Assembly: GCA_001598975.1 (NCBI GenBank)
Contig: BBXU01002992.1
Coordinates: 1-12,012, forward strand
Source of the DNA: Parachlorella kessleri
Lineage: Eukaryota > Chlorophyta > Trebouxiophyceae > Chlorellales > Chlorellaceae
Direction of reading: 5' to 3'
Length of the DNA stretch: 12,012 bases
Shown here: positions 1-9,746 of the stretch, in pieces
Position numbering within the stretch: position 1 is the first letter of the stretch
Layout of the letters: every line of letters starts with the position of its first letter
Program-made: the position numbers and the translations under genes
Notes under the pieces: model-generated
What the model saw: only the letters and a program-made list of their open reading frames with translations
What the model was told of the DNA's origin: nothing
Database searches by the model: none

Positions 1-16
1 ACACACACACACACAC
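1..16. repeat. (AC)8 dinucleotide microsatellite
   Basis: Eight perfect AC units open the window and may continue to the left of it. They lie just past the last visible exon of the partial minus-strand gene, so they would sit inside its next intron. Confidence 0.9.
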
Positions 17-31
17 CACCCAGGTCCCTAC

Positions 32-652
32 CTGGGTCGCCAATGAGCGGCGGCTGCCGGGCCACCACTTGCACAAGTTGCGGCAGCCATGGCCAGCAGT
101 CCTCAGGAGGATCCATCATGGGCGGCAGGAAAAGCAGGGCGCTTGCCCCCTCTACCACCTGCTCACAAAGCTTGCTGAGCTCTGCAGGAAGGCGAGTCAA
201 AATCCGCTGCTGCGAGCAGCAGGGCAGGGAGGTCACGGAAGTATGACTCCCACAGCAGCGCCCACGTGGTTGGACATCTCAGACACGTCAATCGGCTTCA
301 TGGCGGCGCTGACCCTCTCCAGCAGGACTGCAAGGCTTGCGAGTGGAGCAGCGTCGCCCTCCCTAGGCACAGCGCCCCTGCAGGTTGAAACATGTTGCTT
401 TACTTGCAACAAGGTTTATTCCTGGAGTGACAGCTTCACTTCGTGCACCGTAAGGCCAACCCAAGAGATGCTGCAAGCGGTGAAGGCTGGGTGAAGGGGG
501 CCTAGCCTCGTCAGCCAACCCTAGCATCTGCTCAACCTAGTCCTCGCGGCGTACCTGCGCTGACCTTCACCTGCAAGCTGCTCCAGTTCCGGCAGCACGT
601 CTTGCGTTAAGCGTTTTGCAAGCTCGTCTGCAACTTCCATGACAGACACCAT
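32..652 (-). CDS. 5' part of an unrecognised gene (partial, frame uncertain)
   Basis: I do not recognise this product. Exon 1 runs 652 to 555: ATG in good context (ACATGG), reading MVSVMEVADELAKRL, ending at a strong donor AG|GTACGC. Exon 2 starts at 377 after TGCAG, and the phase joins correctly (32 codons plus two bases). It gives a helical, Leu-rich stretch (PLASLAVLLERVSAAMKPID). A last segment, 209 to 32, reads QRILTRLPAELSKLCEQVV and ends at donor CAG|GTAGGG. The link between exon 2 and the last segment is uncertain. A 56-nt intron (265-210, GTGGGC...CGCAG) keeps phase but is short. Alternatively, the frame one base over gives ALLWESYFRDLPALLLAAAD, which also looks coding, so an indel, an assembly error or gene decay is possible. 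The product appears mostly helical, with no membrane segment or signal peptide seen. Upstream lies a block also found upstream of the LRR gene. Confidence 0.4.
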
Positions 653-742
653 GTGGGCTTGCGTATGGGTACAAGCTCCTGGCCTTTGTGTAGGACTTAG
701 AAGTCTGTGCTATTGCGCGTTCTGCACCTAAGGGCTTGCATG
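653..742. other. Immediate upstream region of the partial gene
   Basis: This holds the presumed 5' leader and proximal promoter of the minus-strand gene that starts at 652. No TATA-like box or other recognisable motif is visible. The frame of the ATG stays open for some codons upstream, so a slightly longer N-terminus cannot be excluded. Confidence 0.3.
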
Positions 743-895
743 TGTAGCGAGTTACGTTAGTCACAAGGCGCGCAGCATATCAACCTTCAGCATCGAATAC
801 CAGCTCCTCCGAGGACCCGATGACAACACCAGCTACTCGCCTGTGAAGGGAAAGGGTGGATTGTATCTTGCGGCACAATTCATGCCAGGATTACA
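743..895 (-). repeat. Upstream block A, diverged copy of block B (about 3785-3985)
   Basis: This stretch resembles about 3785-3985. The best matches are ACCAGCT..TCGCCTGTGAAGG (828-848 here, 3931-3953 there) and CAAT(T)CATGCCAGG.TTA.AG (about 876-894 here, 3964-3983 there). Weaker matches precede them in the same order (AGTCACA...GGCGCGCAG, then TATCAAC...TTCA). Both copies sit in the same orientation, roughly 100-350 bp upstream of a minus-strand start codon (652 and 3697). This suggests a duplicated promoter or 5' region, or a dispersed element. Alignment is by eye with gaps. Confidence 0.5.
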
Positions 896-1500
896 GCTTG
901 CTGTTGCAACGGCGGCGTTGCAACGGAATAGCACCCTGACGACAGCCCGCGATTTGGCAGGTGAAGGTTAGCAAGGGAATCTGCAGTGGAGGTGCAAACC
1001 ATCTAGGGGTTCAGGTCGACCGCAGCAGGATGGCAATGCTGCCTCCCTTGTCCCTTGGGTGATGTCCGCGACAGAGCGATTCCAACGCGGGTAGATGTCC
1101 TCTTGCAAGCTGCCGTGTAACCTCCTTGGCATGTAACTTTTGAGCTTGGGGAGACAAGGCTCCTTGGCAGGTGCTGCTTTTCCGTGCACGGGAGCTCTTA
1201 GGAGGTGCGGCATGAGGCGAGGCTGCCTGACTTGTGCAGCCTTCTGGCGGCAACTTGGAGGCTGCAGACTCAACCACCAACCAGCGACAGTCCCAGCAAT
1301 GTGCTGGAAGGACCAGAGTTTGGATGCAAGAGTGGGTCAGCTGGTTATCGCGCAAGGGGGGAAAAGGCGTTAGATAAGTAAGACGCCCAGTCGCTTTGGA
1401 TGGGAAACAGGCGCCACTGATGCCTGAGTGATATTTAGTAAAATGTCGACACAGAATCAATGCAGTTTGGGGAGGCGCTTCAGCCCAAGGGCTAGAAAAT
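896..1500. other. Intergenic stretch without a supportable gene
   Basis: A minus-strand frame of 149 codons lies at 1460-1011. Its second half is Ala/Leu/Arg-rich and looks somewhat protein-like, but it has no recognisable domain, no convincing splice link to a neighbour, and competing open frames on both strands. Two copies of the palindrome GTTGCAAC occur at 903-910 and 917-924, within a repeated GTTGCAACGG. I see no RNA gene or mobile-element end. Confidence 0.35.
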
Positions 1501-1806
1501 CAGCAGCTGTGGTGTTCAAGACACGGGAGTCGCTGACCTCACACGAGAAATGGTTGGGTTAAACTCATTGCGATGCAGGTATAGATGGGCTCGTCTTGCA
1601 GCGGGGGTGTAGGACACACTACCAACTACCGATTCAGCAATGCTATGTCTGCAAGGAGGTTCAATCCTCAGGCAAGCCACTGGTGCTTTGCATTGGTTTT
1701 CACTAATTGTCTTCACCTACAAACCCTTGATCCCCGCCTTGTCATAACAGGCCGATCAGCACTGTACCTGACAACCACTTCCCACTAGGGCTACACACGC
1801 TGCAAT
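1501..1806 (-). other. Probable 3' untranslated region and 3' flank of the LRR-PGG gene
   Basis: This follows the TGA stop of the minus-strand LRR-PGG gene. It contains no TGTAA on the minus strand, the signal expected for chlorophycean polyadenylation, so the transcript end is not located. Short open frames on both strands show no recognisable protein. Confidence 0.4.
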
Positions 1807-3697
1807 TCAAGCATGTTTCTGCCTGTCCTGTTCATTGCCTACCAGTCGCAGGCCTAACTCAAGAACAAGCTCTCTGTTGGCATCACGCATGGCACTCCCT
1901 GCCCGCTCCCAGAACTCACTCGACATCAAAAACTGCTGACCAACTAGCTCATCTTCCACCACTGGCCGTAGCTCACCAACCGTGTGGGAGAAAAAGGTTG
2001 CTACCCCTCGAGACACAGCTTTACGCCCAGGGAAGATGCCATAAAAGCGGCGGTAGAAGCTGAGGAGTCCTAGCAAAATCAGTAAGATGCCTGGCCCTAG
2101 TGGTGCTATGACGACTTGTAACTTGTTGTACACAGCCACACCGGATGCCGCAAAAGCACCCACTCCCGTGACAACAGCCAGGTACAGCAACAGCCAAGTT
2201 GTGAAGAGCAGCAGCCAGAACCTGCCCGCTTCCACCTCGTCATCCTTGTATGGAATGCGAGGCATTGACAAGACGACGATCAAGATCACACACCCCATCG
2301 AGCACCCAAAGGACAAGCTGTCTAAAACAAAGAATAAGAACATGGCACAGCTACGCCTGTCAGATACCCTATTGGCAGCACCACCGCATGACGAGAGATT
2401 GCTGACCCATACCTGACCCTGACTGTCATCAGCGTATCCCCCAGGCGGTTGCAGGAAGGCTATGAAAGTGGCCGTCGCCAGCAAAACCACCAACCACGAC
2501 ATGCGCTCCAGTGTGGTCAGCATGGGCTCCTGCTGTGTTGCTAGCTTCAGCACAGCTTGGCGCTGAGTCTGTGCCCTGAGAATATGCGATACCTTGCGTG
2601 TTGCGCTCCAGGAGTCCTGCGGCTGTGCTGCCAAGTTGGAACAGCCCAACATTTTCAGTACTTGTAGGCTGCTGAGCCGACTTAGGGAGTCGGGGAGGCT
2701 GGCAAGGCTGCTGCACCACTGCAGATCCAGTACATGCAGGCTGCTGAGCTGACCCAAAGAGTCGGGGAGGCCAGTGAGCCTGTCGCAGCCCCTCAAGTTC
2801 AAGGATTGCAGGCGGCTGAGCTGACCCAGGGACTTGGGGAGGCTGGTAAGGTTACCGCAATCCCACAATCCCAGCATTTGCAGGCGGCTGAGCTGACCCA
2901 GAGACTCTGGGAGGCTGGCAAGGTTCAACCAGCCCTGCAGGACCAACACCCGCAGGCGGCTGAGCTGACGCAGCGACTCTGGGAGGCTGGCGAGTTTGCC
3001 GCAGTCTGACATGTCCAACACTAGCAGGCTGCTGAGCTGACCTAAGCAGTCAGGGAGGCTGGCCAGCGTGTGACAGCCGGACAGGTCCAGCACTTGCAGG
3101 CTGCTGAGCTGCCCCAGCGAGTTGGGGAGGCTGGCGAGGCTGCTGCAATCCCGCACAATCAAGCGCTCGAGGCGACCAAGCTGACCCAGGAACTCCGTAA
3201 CGCTTGCAAGACTGCGGCAGCCCGACAGGTTCACCTCTTGCAAGCTGCTGAGCTGCCGAAGGGAGTTGGGGAGGCCGGTAAGGCTATGGCATCCCCCTAG
3301 GTCTAGCACTTGCAGGTTGCTGAGCTGCACCAAAGAGACTGGGAGGCGGGCGAGGCTGCTGCAGCCCCTCAGGTCTAACGTGTGTAGGCTGCTTAACTGA
3401 CCCACGCCTTCGGGGAGGCAGGTCAGGCTTGGCCAGCAGAGGTGTAGACTCTCAAATCCTGTGAAGTTGCAAAGCTCGCTCAGCCAGTCAGAAGCACCAT
3501 GACCCTGCAAGGGGATACGTGTGTGGGACACGCGGTTTGGTTGCTGTCAACCCAGCACACAAGATCACACTGAGATGAGGATATGGCTCAAACAGTGAGT
3601 CACATACCGCAAGGGAAGGGCTGCGCAGGCGAATGCGACGTGTATTTAGTGGAAGTACTTGCAGCTCTGCAAGAGTTGAAACTTCGACGGCCGCCAT
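1807..3697 (-). CDS. LRR protein with C-terminal PGG-type membrane domain
   Basis: There are two exons: 3697-3608 (30 codons, ATG in context TCAATGG, donor GCG|GTATGTG) and 3504-1807 (acceptor CCTTGCAG|GGT, phase 0), giving 595 residues. Residues 1-46 are a short basic N-terminus without a signal peptide. Residues about 47-333 hold one divergent and eleven exact 24-residue leucine-rich repeats of the type LxxLxLxxCxxLxSLPxSLGQLSS, like those in plant TIR-NBS-LRR proteins; the last is decayed. No NB-ARC, TIR or kinase domain is present. After a basic linker, residues about 365-445 match the PGG domain (Pfam PF13962) of ACD6-like ankyrin proteins: ERMSWLVVLLATATF, then PPGGY at 383-387, then a second hydrophobic helix (about 417-444). 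Two more helices follow (about 459-489 and 492-514), then a charged tail of about 80 residues. I infer a membrane protein with its LRRs on the cytosolic side, perhaps a sensor or scaffold; ligand and pathway are unknown. Confidence 0.9.
2596..3387 (-). repeat. Eleven coding 72-bp tandem repeats (LRR units)
   Basis: Eleven consecutive units of exactly 72 bp, each encoding one 24-residue leucine-rich repeat, with no insertion or deletion among them. Most share a core read on the plus strand as CAGGCTGCTGAGCTGACCCA. Uniform length and high similarity suggest recent expansion or homogenisation by unequal exchange. The same periodicity produces long spurious open frames on the plus strand. Confidence 0.9.
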
Positions 3698-3784
3698 TGA
3701 CAATCAGTTGTGAAGACAAGCATTGACCTGACGTCGATGTCTGCCACTTTGCTTTTACTGATGCATCATGATGAGCAATACACA

Positions 3785-3985
3785 CGCTAGGTCATGCGCT
3801 AGGTATACCTGAGTCACAGAGCGCCGAGGCGCGCAGGAACGAGCCCTGCTGTGGGCAAAGTCCATGGCAAATTCAAGCACTTATCAACGCGTTCAATGCG
3901 ACATCCACCACAGTGACGACACCTGGGAGATACCAGCTGTTCGCCTGTGAAGGCTAGGTAGAACCAATCATGCCAGGGTTAGAGC
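3785..3985 (-). promoter_or_regulatory. Upstream block B, shared with block A (743-895)
   Basis: This lies about 90-290 bp upstream of the LRR-PGG start codon and resembles 743-895 in order and orientation. The strongest match is TACCAGCTGTTCGCCTGTGA at 3931-3950. A promoter or 5' leader role is inferred from position only. A short direct repeat, GCTAGGT, occurs at 3785-3791 and 3798-3804. Confidence 0.4.
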
Positions 3986-4153
3986 ACGTGAAGCAAGGAC
4001 GCAGCCGTTCGCACTGTAGTCAAGCCAGTACGTTGCCCAACGTTTGCATAGCTGTCAGCTCAAGCCCCAGTGAGCCAGGTTAGTGATATACACCCTCGTG
4101 TATCAGTGCTCACAGATCATAAAGCTAGATTGCCACTGTGCCCCTCCCCCGAG

Positions 4154-4158
4154 TTACA
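4154..4158 (-). terminator. TGTAA polyadenylation signal for PEX14
   Basis: The minus strand reads TGTAA here, about 138 nt past the PEX14 stop codon. TGTAA is the usual near-upstream polyadenylation signal in Chlamydomonas relatives. It implies cleavage a little further left and a 3' untranslated region of roughly 150 nt. Confidence 0.6.
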
Positions 4159-4295
4159 TATCCATCAAATACACGGAGCAACTTTTCTAGTAGAGGCTAA
4201 GGAACCGGTTGGGGTGAACAGAACAGAAACAAGTTCTCCGATAGCTGTCATTATGATACAAGTCCCAGAAAGTGGTGCGGCCCCGGCCGTACCCG

Positions 4296-7200
4296 CTACA
4301 CCGCGCTGCTGAAGTCCTCGCCCAGGCTGTGCACAGACCCCCGAGACTCCGCCCGGCCACTGGCTCCAAGAAGGGTGGGCACTGGGATAGGGGGGGGCCG
4401 CCAACCGCTGGCCAGTGGTCGCGCAATGCTGCCAAAGCTGCTGTCCCTGCCCGTGCCAACCACCTCCCCCCCTTGGATGCCGGGCGCTGCTGCGCTGGGT
4501 ACAGAAAGGTCAGCTGGTGCTGCTGCTGTGGCTGCTGGTGCTGCGGTGGAGGAGTCTCCAGCTGCCTGTAGCGCCTCTCGCCCAGCGCGCCACGGTGCGG
4601 AGCTGGCAGCCGGGGAAGAGAAGTGCTGGTGAAAGCTGCCACCAAGAGAGTAGGCGGGGAAGGTGGGTGGCAGGGCAGCGTTGGGAGGCGCTTGCTGTGC
4701 TGATAGCTGAGGTGGCTGCGGGGGCAGGCTGCTGGCTGAGAGTCGGGGCTCGTCTGATGGCGCAGGAGCGGTAGCAGCAGCCTGCGGCTCTGTCGCCAGC
4801 TCCCCATCGTGTAAGGCAAAACCATTCACTGCTGGCTCGGGTAGAGTGCCTGCAGAAGGGAGTGCTAACCTCGGGCTACGCTCACAGAACTGAGCTCACT
4901 TCGCAGCGCCAGGCCGACTGTTAGACTTCACGACCAGCCATGTTGTGCCAACACCAACCACATGCCAAGGCGCAAGGTAAGAAGGTAGAAGTAGTGGTAG
5001 ATTCCTGCTGACCAACTTTGGTCTGCCACACCAACATTTCCCCACATTGGTGATATTCATAGGACTCATACAACCCACAACTTGCATGCAAAACTTTTTT
5101 ATAGCACTGACTGCCCAGCGTGCCTGCCCGCTTTGATGCAGAGCGCTGGCCCACCTGAGGAGCGAATGGGTGAGAAGCGGCCCGCAATGAGGCCGGGAGA
5201 AGAAGGTCCCGCAGCTGCAAGCAGTAGTGATACGCAATGCGTGTTGTCTAGAAGTAAGAGATAGCATCTACAAGGGCAGCAGGCAACCTGTAGCGGAGCC
5301 TTGGCAGGCCTGGCAGACATTTTGCAGGAGCCCAGGAAGTGGCAAAGCCTGTTTCGCTAAAGAAAACCAGGGGGTCACAGCAGACACCGTCCACTTACCT
5401 GCTTCATAGATGGATGTTGCACGTGCTGGAGGGGTGCGGAACACACCGTGGTGAGATCCTGGTGGCGTGCTGACCACACCTACAGTGGGGGAGGAAGGAG
5501 AGGCGCGCATTTGGAGGGCAACAGCAGGAAAGCTGACGATATAAGAGAAACCACTCTACAATGGTGTGGGCTTCTTTATGCACCACTCAGACACGACACA
5601 GGGTGAAACTCACACCATGAATAACACCCAAGAAAAAACAAAAAGGGCTCCAACGCAGAGCGGATGCCTCGCAAGCTCACCAGCAGCACCAGCAGAGTTG
5701 GCGGGCTTTGTCGCTGGCTGTGGCTGCTGCTGGGCTTGCTGCTCAGCGGGCGCACCGCCATCCCCGCCCAGCAGTGCCTCCTTGTAGCTGGCCCCTGCTG
5801 GCACCACGCCGGGCTCGCTGCTGTCGGCTGTACCTGCTGTGCTGCTTGGGCCCACCGCATCCTTAGCGGAAGCTGGCTCAGCCGTTGTGGTGGGGTGCGC
5901 TGGAATAGCAATGCTTTCTCCTGCTGCTGCTTGCACGCCCGGGCGACGGCCCTTGCGACCATCAGTGGAGGCCTCACTGCTAGCAGCTCCGCTAGCACCT
6001 TCCACCGCTGCTGGCTCCTCCCCCTTACCTCTCACCAGCTCACCAGTAGGTGCTGCACAAGTACCCAGAGCAGCCCTTGCTGCACCATCAAAGCTCTGCT
6101 GCTCAACTGGCTGGTGCGCTACCGGCTGCCCGCCACGCGAGGAGGAGCCCAGGCTGCCACCGCTGGCGCTGCGCACAATGCCCGGCGTGCCACCAAACGA
6201 GTCCACCAGGCCTTCAGTGCCCCGCTGGCTGCCAGCCGCACTGGGAGCCGCCGAGCTGGCAGGAGACTCAGCATTGCCATTGGCAAAGAAGGAGCCCCCA
6301 GACCCTGTGGCTGCTGCTGCTCCCTTTTTCTCCCAGGGCTTGGGGCGCGGCTTCAGGCGGGGCTGCGGGGGCGGCTGCTCCGGGTTGGGCGCCTTGTCAT
6401 CGATGTCAGTCTGCAGACATGTGTACATGGGGAGCAGTCTTGCTGCAGCATTCCACATCAGTCAAGGTGCCGACAAGCAGAACTACGCTGCATGTTCCGC
6501 AAACATCCTCACAACCGCATCACTCAAACACCTGTCAGCCCGTCACACAAACACAACAAGCGTGGGTGGCTCACCCGAATGCCAGGGGGAGTGATGCCCT
6601 TCTCCAGCATCTCCAGTACCTCCATGTAGGAGGGCGGGTGAGGAGGCTGCGAGGGCGCGCTGCTGGCAAGTGAGGTGGCGCTGTCAGGCCGGGGGAGGGA
6701 CTGCACAGGGAGAGCAAACATGGGCAGGGAGCTGACCAGTTGTAGTAATGTTGCCAATCTACTGCAACACCATCAATTCCCGCTGCTCCTACAAACCAGG
6801 CTGTGTCCACATCACCCATAAGCCATAATTGACAGCATCAGTTGTCTTAGATAACAATGTAGGACCCATCAAAGCGCACACACGGGGGCTAGCTGACGTC
6901 CTATGATCCGGAGATCTCAACAAAGCAGTGGGCTATAGCGCAAACTCAAATCTAAGAAAGGTGGGCAACATGGCCACTGGTGTAGTGTGATGCGAATAGA
7001 ATATGGGGTAGAGCGTGATACATATCCCGGCAGTGCCCTGCTTCAACAGCTTGCCCCACCTGCCCATCTGCTCTTGTGGAGCCGCCCTCCTTGGCAGGAG
7101 TTGCGGCATCACCCACCACCGGGCTGCCTGCTTGCTTGGCGTGGGTGATTGGCTGGGCAAAAGCAGACACCAGGGTTGTGGCTGGCTCCTCAAGGGGTGC

Positions 7201-9746
7201 GTGTGGCGCAGAGCCGGTGCCAGCGTCGGACTTGACTGATAAGGGGCTACCAAAATCATGAGCAGGTGCTGCCCCTGCGCCAGGGGCAGCAGGAATTCCA
7301 GCACGTCAGCCGGTTTTTTCCGCCAGCGTTGCATATGTATCTGTTAGGACCACTTCAATCACTAGTTGCACTAGTCCAAACATTATTTCAATTATGGTGG
7401 CTCGTCCATACATGCAGAATAAGCCAGCCCAAGACACCTGAAAGGCAACGAGATACTGCACAAGTGACCCCTGACAGACATTGACCGAAATACCCACAAT
7501 AACACCACAGGCTAGCATACAAGGGCACGTGCCACCATGAACTAGCGCACAAAAGCGCGCACCTCCCACAGAAACCTATAGACAGCTGTACAAGCCCAGC
7601 AGCAGCACAAGAATCTGACCCTGGCTGCCAGCTCAGTCTGACTCTGCAGCTGTCCCATTGCCCAGCCGGGCACCTGAGGCGCGTGTGGTCTCAGGCGAGC
7701 GCAGGAAGGCGGCCAGCAGCCCTTTGATCTCGCTCAGCTCCTGCTCCGTGGTGCTGCCCTCACGGTTGCCACCAGCAGGTCTGCTCTTGGCAGGAGAGGC
7801 AGCAATAGTCCTGCAAGGAACAGGTAGGTGTTGTGAGCAGCCCACGTCTGGTGTTAGGGCTGGCTTCCAGGAGGAAAAATTGCCGTAAACCTACTGGGGT
7901 AGGCGAGACAGGCACACAGCCAGGGCTGGGCTTCCCTGCTTGAATATGGACGTCACAAGACCCCGCCCGTGACCACCCATAGCAGCACCTCCCCTTATCA
8001 ATCAACCCATCAATCCCACCTCACTGTAACTGGGCCGCGCGCTGCTCGCAGCCGACCATGACGCACGCATAACCCTTCCCCAACACCACCTGAGCCCTCT
8101 CCCTGCCCACATCCAGGAGCCACCACGCACTCACTCTTGCAGGGTGGCCGCCAGCGCCTTGAGCTCCTGCCGCAGCTCAATAACAGTCACGCTGTCCCCA
8201 AGGGGCGCAGCAGGCGCAGCGGCAGCAGCCTCCGCCCTGGCCTGCGCCTCCTCCTGGGCTTGGCGCCTCTGAGCCTCCAGCGACTGGGCCAGTTCGCGGA
8301 TGGCTTCAACGGAGGTACGCAGCTCGGCAGTCTGGGCCTGCAGGCAAAGGCAGCGTCGGTGCTATGCGTACAGCTCCCAGGTGCTATACAGTATATGTAG
8401 TACTTCCGTTATAAACAACATAGCTCTTGGCTACTGTGATTGTTGGTCCCGAGCATCAGAAGCCACCAGCAAGGAAGGAGCACAATCCACATGCACACCA
8501 ACTTGCATCGAGTTGGGCATTAAGCCAAGCAGTCTGTCAATGCACACCCTTGCCCCCTAACACAAGAGATTGAAAGCGGAGTTTGCCACCCATGTAGCTC
8601 ATACTTGACACGGAAAAAAAAGGCAACACCCTGGTTGAGGTCACATCCGTAGCTCTTAGCAGGGCTGGTGCCCCCTCACTCACCGGACTCAACCTTCCCA
8701 TAAAACCTGAAGAGGCGCCCCACCCACCTGGATGGCTTCCGCGACCGCCCTGGACACCTCCGCTGACAGCTCCTCCCTGTTGGGTTGCTTGGGGCGGGGA
8801 GGAGCACGAACACGTGGCATGCCCCCCTGCCGCTCCCGCCACCCCTCGTACGCATCCCACACGTAGGGCCAGAGCAGCTGTTTGACAGCATAGGCACCAG
8901 CCGCAAAGAAGCCGGCGCCCAGGGCTACCTGCAGGAGGCAACATGCGGAGAGTCAGAGCAGCACTGAGGTTGCAAACATGTGCGCCCAGGAAAGCCCGCC
9001 AGCCAACCCACCAGAGATTTTGTGGTTCGACCCGCGCAAGGCAAAAACACAAATCACCCCTGGCACTCCTGGCACCCCTGGCACCCCTGGGATCTCCACC
9101 TTTAATCACCCCTCTGCCCGGTCCCTACTCCTGCAATAGACACGAAGGGCACATAAGTGTCCGGCTGACCTGCGACCAGCGCAGCGGCTGCTGTGCTGCT
9201 GCTGGGACCATTTGCATGCCAGGGTGCGGACCCATGGCACCACCATGCTGGTGAGCCTGCCCTGCATACTGCTGGCTGGGCTGCAAGTGCTGTAGGGTAG
9301 TCTGCAGCGCGGCTTGCGGCACGGGGCTGCTAGACGGGAGGGCAGCTGCTGCCATGGCAGGCGCCGCTAAAGGGACAGTGGTCTCTGGGACTCTACGGAC
9401 AGCCTCATCAATCTCCTCCGCTGTAAGGCCCTTGCGCTCAAGGAAGTCCCGCTTGGAGGCGGCTGAGCTGCTGCGGACCTGCGCTCACGAGCATGGCCAG
9501 GGTGGGTTCTTACCCCAGCCTCACCAGGCCCAAATAGCGTCAAGGCATCCACACCGCTGTGGAGTGAAGGACATTGCCGTCCATTACCTTGGGGTGAGAG
9601 AGGAAGGCCACTGCGTTCTGCACCTGGTCCTCCCGAACCGGGATTGGTGCTGCCGCAGGTGATTGTGAAGGCAATACAGCGCTGCTACTGGACAGGGAGG
9701 GCGATGCCTGCTCCTGCTGATCAGCCGAGGCTGCCTGGTCCGTCAT
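4296..9746 (-). CDS. PEX14: Peroxin 14, peroxisomal import docking protein (11 exons)
   Basis: PEX14 docks cargo-loaded PEX5 at the peroxisomal membrane for matrix protein import. Exons: 9746-9588, 9478-9170, 8928-8728, 8337-8135, 7810-7674, 7274-7060, 6700-6575, 6410-5681, 5479-5399, 5214-5155, 4849-4296. All junctions are GT-AG and phases match; 2775 nt give 924 residues and a TAG stop. Residues 37-84 are the conserved Pex14 N-terminal domain (REDQVQNAVAFLSHPK, then FLERKGLTAEEIDEA). F48, F65 and K69 correspond to PEX5-binding F35, F52 and K56 of human PEX14. A Gln/Met/Pro linker precedes a hydrophobic segment (157-179) and Glu/Ala/Gln-rich coiled coils (about 206-330). The plant-type box PPSYMEVLEMLEKG...GIR (430-450), then PNPEQ...KPWE (to 477), resembles Arabidopsis PEX14. 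Most of 480-924 is low-complexity Ser/Ala/Gly/Pro, ending near GWRPPPIPVPTL (about 889-900). It is far longer than Arabidopsis PEX14 (about 507 residues). The start is AACCATGA. The exon 5/6 junction is least certain. Introns over 300 nt (3, 4, 5, 6, 10) hold nothing recognisable. Confidence 0.93.
9057..9090. repeat. 9-bp tandem repeat inside PEX14 intron 2
   Basis: Three to four units of TGGCACCCC (one with a T for C), from 9057, within the 241-nt intron between PEX14 exons 2 and 3. It is a simple minisatellite with no sign of function. Confidence 0.8.

Noticed and set aside
69..494. 141-codon plus-strand frame at the left edge
   Set aside because: It has no recognisable features and lies opposite the minus-strand exons that have start and splice signals. 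It may be a shadow, though the minus-strand model itself is uncertain.
2734..3300. Plus-strand frames with regular Q-AAELTQ repeats
   Set aside because: They are the reverse complement of the 72-bp LRR units; the periodicity keeps the opposite frame open.
3505..3531. Starting the LRR-PGG protein at the ATG at 3531
   Set aside because: That start needs nine residues read through a good acceptor (CCTTGCAG). Splicing to the exon at 3697-3608 keeps phase, uses a strong GTATGTG donor and gives a better start context.
4187..4825. 212-codon minus-strand frame starting near 4825
   Set aside because: It overlaps PEX14 exon 11 in another frame. The phase set by ten consistent upstream junctions selects the 4296-ending frame.
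5664..6629. Plus-strand open frames of 321, 251 and 207 codons across 5664-6673
   Set aside because: They are antisense to PEX14 exons 7 and 8 and arise from the low-stop, GC-rich Ser/Ala/Pro coding sequence. The minus strand carries conserved PEX14 motifs and matching splice phases.
7306..7569. 87-codon hydrophobic minus-strand frame within PEX14 intron 5
   Set aside because: It lies between phase-matched exons 5 and 6, carries no known domain, and ends at a stop just before the exon 6 acceptor. It is probably chance, although an intron-nested gene cannot be strictly excluded.
7636..7810. PEX14 ending at the TGA after the exon 5 frame (near 7636)
   Set aside because: A donor CAG|GTGCCC at 7673 joins in phase to the next exon, and downstream exons carry the conserved SYMEVLEML and KPWE boxes of plant PEX14, so the gene continues. 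A short isoform ending here is possible but unsupported.
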